This document shows, piece after piece, positions 58,264 to 64,000 of a stretch of DNA of 64,000 bases (within the stretch, counting starts at the first letter, position 1; every line of letters starts with the position of its first letter). The stretch is from assembly GCF_032118995.1 (NCBI RefSeq), contig NC_092659.1:9341177-9405176 (forward strand). The letters are read 5' to 3'. Made by a program: the position numbers and the translations under genes. This DNA is from Asterias amurensis. Lineage: Eukaryota; Echinodermata; Asteroidea; Forcipulatida; Asteriidae. The notes under the pieces were generated by a model. The model ran no database searches. It was given only the letters and a program-made list of their open reading frames with translations, and was not told the DNA's origin.

Positions 58264-58828
58264 TAAAGACACTGGACACTTGTTTGGTAATTGTCAAAGA
58301 CCAGTCTTCTCACTTGGTGTATCTCAACATGTGCATAATATAACAAACATCAATATAAACCACAAGGGAAACTGACTGGGTAAATTTGTAAATGATTTTG
58401 GGGGTTGAACAAAGAATTGACTAGAGTGGGATTCGAACCTACGACCTCCGGATTAACGGCACGTTAATCCGGAGGTCGTTGGTTCGAATCCCACTCTAGT
58501 CAATTCTTTGTTCAACCCCCAAAATAATATAACAAACCTGAGAAAATTTGAGCTCAATTGGTGATCAAAGTTGCCAGATAATAATGACAGAAAAAACACC
58601 CTTGTCACACAAAGCTGTGTGCTTTCAGATGCTTGATCCCTCAAATTCTAACTATGAGGTCTCATATCAAATTTGTAGAAAATTACTTCTCGAAAACTAC
58701 GTTACTTCAGAGGGAGCCGTTTCTCACAATGTTTTATACTATCAACCTCTCCCCATTACTCATTACCAAGTAAGGTCTTATGCTAATAATTACTTTGAGT
58801 ATTTACCAATAGTATGAAATGCCTTTAA
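58264..58828 (-). mobile_element. Family-1 MITE split by a SINE insertion
   Basis: TTAAAGACACTGGACACTTG ... AACATGTGCATAATATAACAAAC, then the insertion, then the rest of the element to TTACCAATAGTATGAAATGCC. The insertion is the younger event. Confidence 0.9.
58335..58537. mobile_element. Inverted-dimer tRNA-like SINE with 14-bp target duplication
   Basis: ATAATATAACAAAC stands at 58335-58348 and again at 58524-58537. Between them 175 bp: a head ATCAATATAAACCACAAGGG..., then two complementary arms 58397-58457 and 58461-58523 meeting at GCA. The right arm reads CGTTAATCCGGAGGTCG, then TTGGTTCGAATCCCACTCTAG, the 3' half of a tRNA with its B box. The target duplication indicates LINE-type retroposition. 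Confidence 0.85.
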
Positions 58829-59249
58829 ACTCTATGAATGTTTCAGTTTGGAGTTAAACAAATACAAAAGGTCCTGTGAGAAAGTTGACATTTTGTATCA
58901 TAATTTCCACACAAATCAAAGAATTATTACAGTAAAAGCTGGATAAGTTTTGAGATGTGCCCCCTTTCATCACATCAAAAGTTGATAAGAATTAGACAGT
59001 GCAATCTCCATACAATCTAAGATTTCATGTTTTCTTCCGAAAGGCTGTGTACAAATTGTGCCTTCAGGAAGTTCATGCTCTGTGGCTCTTTTGTAAACAT
59101 GTGATGTCACAGGTCACATCGTCTATAGAGCTGAGTTTGACAAACACAGGAGAGCTACAATATAACTTTCATAAATGAGGTCAGATATAAGTTATAATTC
59201 AGTAATTTTTGTACCTTGATGTTGAGTAGACCCTTCTTATCTAGATCAT

Positions 59250-59309
59250 AGGATCGTCGACTTCACCAAGCATCCAGTTAGCACCTAATTCTATCTCCGT
59301 AAGGACCTG
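59250..59309 (-). CDS. Possible terminal exon of an unknown gene
   Basis: On the minus strand TTTGCAG (59310-59316) is followed by an open frame VLTEIELGANWMLGEVDD ending PMI and a stop. A coding-looking exon with a good acceptor, but no partner exons were identified. Confidence 0.25.
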
Positions 59310-59403
59310 CAAAGGCATTAACATAAAACAAACTGTCAATGAATACAACATCCTGAACACGACAAAAGATTATCAACTGATCAATCTCAATTGTTCTTGT
59401 GTT

Positions 59404-59779
59404 TAAAGGCAGTGGACACTATTGGTAATTATAAGCATAAAACCTTTCTTGGTGACGAGTAATGGGGAGAGGTTGATGGTATAAAACATTGTGAGAAACG
59501 TCTCCCACTGAAGTGCCGTAGTTTTCGAGAAAGAAGTAATTTTCCATGAATTTGATTTCGAGACCTCAGATTTAGAACTTGAGGTCTCCCAATCAACCAT
59601 CTAAACGCACACAACTTCGTGTGACAAGGGTGTTTTTTTCTTTCATTATTATCTCGCAACTTCGATGACCGATTGAGCTCAAATTTTCACAGGTTAGTTA
59701 TTTTATGCATATGTTGAGATAGACCAGCTGTGCAGGCTAGTCTTTGAGTAATTACCAATAGTGTCCACTGCCTTTAAAT
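59404..59779 (+). mobile_element. Family-1 MITE, full and well preserved
   Basis: TTTAAAGGCAGTGGACACTATTGG ... CCAATAGTGTCCACTGCCTTTAAA with long terminal inverted repeats. Best copy for defining the family. Confidence 0.95.
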
Positions 59780-59820
59780 CCCCAAAACACTCCTGATGTA
59801 CATTAAAGTATTTCTCACAT

Positions 59821-62570
59821 CCTTCAAGCCAAGCTTTTAGCCAGCAATGCGTCCGGGCGTCTTTTGGACGCCCTATTTCATTTTTGGACGCCCCGAAAAA
59901 CTGTCGGACGCCCTTGAAGACGCCCTGTTAAGCTTAGGCGATTAATCGAATTGTCGGCAAATCATGGTTTTGATGAAGTATCTTGATGTCTTCCCTAATT
60001 GAGACGTCTTGCAACCACAAAGGGCTGTTTAAAAAAATATAAAGTCCCAGAAACAACCACAAGATTCCACAATTGATCCTGAAATACCAGGGTTTCTTTG
60101 AAAAAAAAAACATCAAAAGACTCTAGCGCCCAGGCTGTCTCCCACAGACACTGCAGAAGTAACACAATGTATCATTTTACCTCCCCTGTGTGGGAGCCTT
60201 GTGCGCCGCCTTGCCGCCGAACTGCAGACCACAATGGGATCATATTACACAAACCACAACCCATCCACAACCGTTTTATGAATGAAAGGTCACCCCATGT
60301 GCATTATGGATGCTTATTGGTTAGCTAGAATGAGATGGGCGGGATCTAGCTAAATATGCACACATGTAAGAACAGTCATGTGCAGTAGACACTTTAAAAA
60401 GACACTTTATGTGTGTGTAATAGAACTCTATTGTGTAACTGAAAGGCCCATGTTCACACCATGGGTAGACAGTACACCCCACAGATCCATACCCCGATTT
60501 GTAATTATATGTTGAAATTGGGCGTTGTAAATATGCCAGAATTTTAGGCTAAAAATATAAATGATACTATTTTGATGACATAGTGTGGGATAAATACAGG
60601 CATGCAACTGCCCGATGAAAAAAAAAGAGGAAACTTTTCGAGACCCACAATGGTACCCTAAAAAGTGTTGAGGTTTTTTATGCTCTTAGGTTCATTGTTA
60701 GCATGTAAGACAAAGTGGAGTGTTTTATACAACTAAAATAACATGGAAAAAACACCTTGCCTATGTATGCACCGTAATTAAGTTGAGGAAAACTAACTAT
60801 TGTTGTCCAGATAATTATAATTTGCATAAAATTATTATTCCCCCCCCCCTCCAAAATAGAAAAAAAAAAAAAAAAAAAAAAAAAATCTTTTTTTTTTTTT
60901 TTTTTTGGGGGGGGGGGGGGAAGAATAATAATTTTATGCAAATTTCATAACTACCTGGGAAACAATAGTTACTTTTCCTCAACTTAATCAACTCCCGATG
61001 CTTTGCCACCTTACAATGGTCGGTGCGAGCCACTTGTCCCCGCTTGCAGTCGTTAAATCTCCCTCTTGCACACCACACAATATGCCATTGCTGGCTTGTC
61101 CACTTTCCGGACGGTTTCGGAGAGCAGTTTACCATCTACGTCTTTTTTTTCCCAACCAGAACCACTTCCGGGTATTTTTTACTCCTTTATCTATGGCTTT
61201 AATTTGGCCAGGTACCACTCGGTCCCGCTCTAAAATATAATTTCTTTTGGATGTCATTTTGACGGACGTTTGAAGATGCGACTGTTTCGTAACGCAATGT
61301 GAGACAAGCACACAGTATACATGTACGTTTGGTAACTAACTCACATACATGTACAACACGTGTATACTATTGCAAAACAGCGGGACCAGACGAAGACACG
61401 ACCTTAGACTCATTTCAAGGCTGTATAATAACTTGGTTTAGCACACAACTCGCCCGCGCCACGGGGTGCGTTCCACTGTTCCAGATTTTTCGACCGTAAA
61501 CACGGCTATTAATGACCGCACGCAGTGTGTAAACGTATGCGTTGCTTGCTGTGGGCTTTAGATTGACCATGCAGTAGAATGGATTGCGTACCGAGGCAGA
61601 GGCCAGACCATGCGTTACGATGCATTGTTGTATTTGTCTTAAGATCGCGCTAACCGCGGAATGTCTTTTTTTAGCGCTAATCATATTTTTAAAAACGCGG
61701 AATTCCGCGGAAACGCGGAAGAGTTGCATGCCTGTAAATAAAAGAAATATGCTCAAGCTTACTGAACCTTGTATCTGGCCATTGAAAAAACAAACATAAA
61801 TTTGATCAGACTCAATACCAGTTAGGCCTATTGTAAGCAAAACGAAAGAAATACCCAAATTGCTACTACCTGCCAGCTGCATGTTTCTGCGAGATACAAT
61901 GTACAACCAATTTATCTTATACTGTCGCCCATTCATTGTTTGCCAGCAAGGGTATCAAATTTCACGTCAGACACCCGAGGTTTTCATTTCACACACAATT
62001 TATTTTGTCATATGAATGGTTGTAGCCTACTTCATCATGGGGAAAGGAAAATCACAAATTTCTTCCAACATCTTGCCAGAAAGTCACCCGATCCAGTGTC
62101 GAGTGACCCGAGTGACTGTTCTAGCAGTGATTTTCCTGACCCCATGCAACAACCGGGACCCTCAGGGCAAAATAACAGCTCGTCCCACTCCCATTGTGAG
62201 TTCGACTTCCCTGATTCGAACCAAGAGACAAGCCAAGTCTCCCAACTGATGTCGATTCCAGTGACAGCAACCAACATCAGTCTGTACCATGCCCATCTAA
62301 AAATAAAAGGGTAAAGAACACAAGATCTAGAAGAGTCCTCCCCAAAAAACAAAAGACAGTGGAAAAGAAATTTGTCCGTACATGGTTGGCTACCCAAAGC
62401 ATACGTTGAGTTGAGCACACTGTAGATGCAATAGCTCTGTGGTACATGTCATGTACCTGGCTACATGATAGCTGAAAAATTTTCCCCAAAAATTTGGACG
62501 CCCTGTTTTTCAATCAAGTCAAATTTGGACACCCTATTTTCAAATCCTGGCTAAAAGCTTGCTTCAAGCA
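59821..62570 (+). mobile_element. hAT-like DNA transposon remnant, about 2.75 kb
   Basis: CTTCAAGCCAAGCTTTTAGCCAG at 59823 and complement CTGGCTAAAAGCTTGCTTCAAG at 62547-62568 form terminal inverted repeats of about 22 bp. TTTGGACGCCCTATTTCA-like motifs sit just inside both ends. The only protein-like frame is 61940-62314 (GERKITNFFQHLARKSPDPV, acidic serine/proline-rich), like the N-terminal part of zinc-finger/hAT transposase-like proteins, with SRRVLPKKQKTVEKK in another frame after it. No catalytic domain seen. A second inverted repeat is nested inside (60775-60995). Confidence 0.65.
60775..60995. repeat. Inverted repeat with C/A/T/G homopolymer core
   Basis: TAAGTTGAGGAAAACTAACTATTG ... 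TTGCATAAAATTATTATTCC on the left and its complement on the right, arms about 70 bp. Between them lie C, A, T and G homopolymers at 60839-60920. The homopolymers are themselves mirror-complementary, so lengths may be unreliable. Confidence 0.85.
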
Positions 62571-63345
62571 ATCTTGAATCATCGATTCTGATGGTCGATC
62601 CAAGTGACATGTCAAACCTGGCACTTTTTTAAGTTTGCTTGAAGATAATTTTCTTATCACGCGCGCACTCATGCAATATGGAAATGCACTGACCCCTTGC
62701 ATAATACGTCAAACTGTCAAGAAGAACTATCCCCCCACCCTCCCCCAAGATCAAAAGGAGGCAAATCATTGGATGAAAGCCGTTCTTTGTGGTGTTTAGT
62801 GATTTCTGTAGCCCCCTCACACAACACACCTTCGAACAATGCACGTCATTTTGGGAGTCAAATTTTTGTTTGCATGTTTTCGCAAGGTCTTGACTCCCAA
62901 AATGTCGAATAGGATACGCGTGTTCGAGTGTGCTGCACACTCTGCATTGAGTCTACATGTATATCCAACTCAACACTCAGCCTTCGGCCTTTGACTTTTT
63001 CAGTTTTGGAACGCAGAAGCACTGTATTTTTCTGTTCCACACTCACTTGTGCAAAAACTAATCATACCTACTCGTATTTAACAAGTATGAATGCGTCCTC
63101 CTTGAAAGTTGGTTACTTCTAAGCTGACAAGTTCTAACATGTTGACTTCAATGAGCTGCAGCAAGACCAGCTGTACCAGCACCAACAACCGCCAAGCCTG
63201 GGCCTTAACACATACAGCCATCATTCAGAGACGTAGCATTGACTGTCAATGATGACTAGTCGTTCGATCTGGTTCAGCTGCAATGATGTTGAAAATAATG
63301 GTGTCATTCCAACATTTTATTTATTGGTTGGCTTTTTGATTAATT
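62571..63345. other. Intergenic, nothing recognised
   Basis: Small stem TTTTGGGAGTCAAATTTTTG / CTTGACTCCCAAAATG at 62850-62904. No gene. Confidence 0.35.
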
Positions 63346-63691
63346 ATAGGCAGTGGACACTTTTTGTAATTACTCAAAATAATTATTAGCATAAATCCTT
63401 TTGTAATGAGTAATGGGAAGAGTTTGGTAGTATCAAACATTGTGTGCAACGGCTCCCTCTGAAGTGGAGTAGTTTTCGAGAAAGGTAATTTTCTTAGAAT
63501 TTGATTTCGAGACGTCACATTTAGAAGGTGAGGTCTCAAAATCAAGCATCTGAAAGCACAACTTGGTGTGACAAGGGTGTTTTTTCTTTCATTATTATCT
63601 CGCAACTTCGATGACCGATTGAGCTCAAATTTTCACATGAGTGAGAAGACTGGTCTTTGACAATTACCAATAGTGTCCAGTGTCTTTAACC
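63346..63691 (+). mobile_element. Family-1 MITE
   Basis: AGGCAGTGGACACTTTTTGTAATT ... CAATTACCAATAGTGTCCAGTGTC; the central palindrome is diverged. Confidence 0.88.
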
Positions 63692-63859
63692 TTTAATATA
63701 TCACTAAGACTTACTGTCAGTATAAACAAGTATTACCATGGTGATTTATAGTGTGACATCACACTTTACCAAGCATGATTTTTAAGACTGATTTACATGC
63801 AAGATCAATCTGTCCATTATCTGTCTGAGATATTTGTGCAATCGCAGGTGCATTTTTGC

Positions 63860-64000
63860 TGATCAGGGATGGAACAACTCTTCCAAAAGGTTAAAAGAAG
63901 CTCAGACAAAAATCTCAAAATACCAAATGCACCCCGACAAAATGTGCCGCGCCCAGACAAAATCGTTGTGCGCCCAGGCAAAAAAATATCACGCCCGGAC
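63860..64000. repeat. CGCCC-rich repeat, cut by window end
   Basis: Repeated GCGCCCAGRCAAAA motifs (GCGCCCAGACAAAATCG, GCGCCCAGGCAAAAAAA, ACGCCCGGAC) resemble the end regions of the hAT-like element at 59.8 kb. Likely the start of a similar element outside the window. Confidence 0.4.

Noticed and set aside
58440-58505. Functional tRNA gene
   Set aside because: Only the 3' half with a B box is present and it is paired with its own complement in a SINE. No A box or acceptor 5' strand.
60678-61135. ORFs with poly-Lys/poly-Phe runs
   Set aside because: Produced by the homopolymers in the centre of an inverted repeat.
61415-61936. 173-codon minus-strand ORF
   Set aside because: Lies inside the hAT-like element, has mixed composition and no recognised domain; not supported as a gene.

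Overview
The window is animal genomic DNA: AT-rich, with spliced genes, long introns and very many short inverted-repeat transposons. Several repeat families (TTAA-flanked elements beginning AGTGGACACTATTGG, elements beginning GGGCCCAATTTCAT, the AACACGTTGCC element) and the gene types suggest an echinoderm, most likely a sea star. That assignment rests on repeat look and is an inference. No bacterial-style operon, CRISPR array or intact tRNA/rRNA gene was seen.

Layout. (1) 1-5.8 kb, plus strand: last five exons of an amino-acid/auxin permease (SLC32/36/38-like). One intron carries a LINE 3' end whose tail has grown into a 1-kb hexanucleotide array reaching the splice acceptor. (2) 8.5-13.7 kb: two divergent secreted C-type lectin genes (minus at 9.2-9.7 kb, plus at 12.8-13.4 kb), each associated with a PAN/apple-like cysteine-rich segment. 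The minus copy trails a 211-bp tandem array of decayed lectin/PAN junctions. (3) 15.2-30.0 kb, minus strand: a 17-coding-exon gene whose exon phases all agree, giving a 1232-residue protein: helical (ARM/HEAT-like) solenoid, coiled coil, Death domain, TIR, TIR, duplicated proline-rich tail ending in a CaaX box (CAII). This is the most striking object here: a SARM1/MyD88-like mixture with two TIRs and a predicted prenyl anchor. (4) 35.2-40.6 kb, minus strand: an opioid growth factor receptor (OGFR)-family gene with an 11-unit, 9-residue repeat at its N-terminal side. (5) 43-64 kb: no convincing host gene. It holds minisatellites, remains of Tc1/mariner, PIF/Harbinger and two hAT-like DNA transposons, a tandemly duplicated unknown coding family, a broken LTR-type protease/integrase fossil, a tRNA-derived inverted dimer SINE, and more MITEs.

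The lectins (pattern recognition) and the Death/TIR protein (intracellular signalling or NAD-consuming effector) sit side by side and fit an innate-immunity neighbourhood. That functional link is inference from position and domain type only. All splice sites were read by eye and no search was run.
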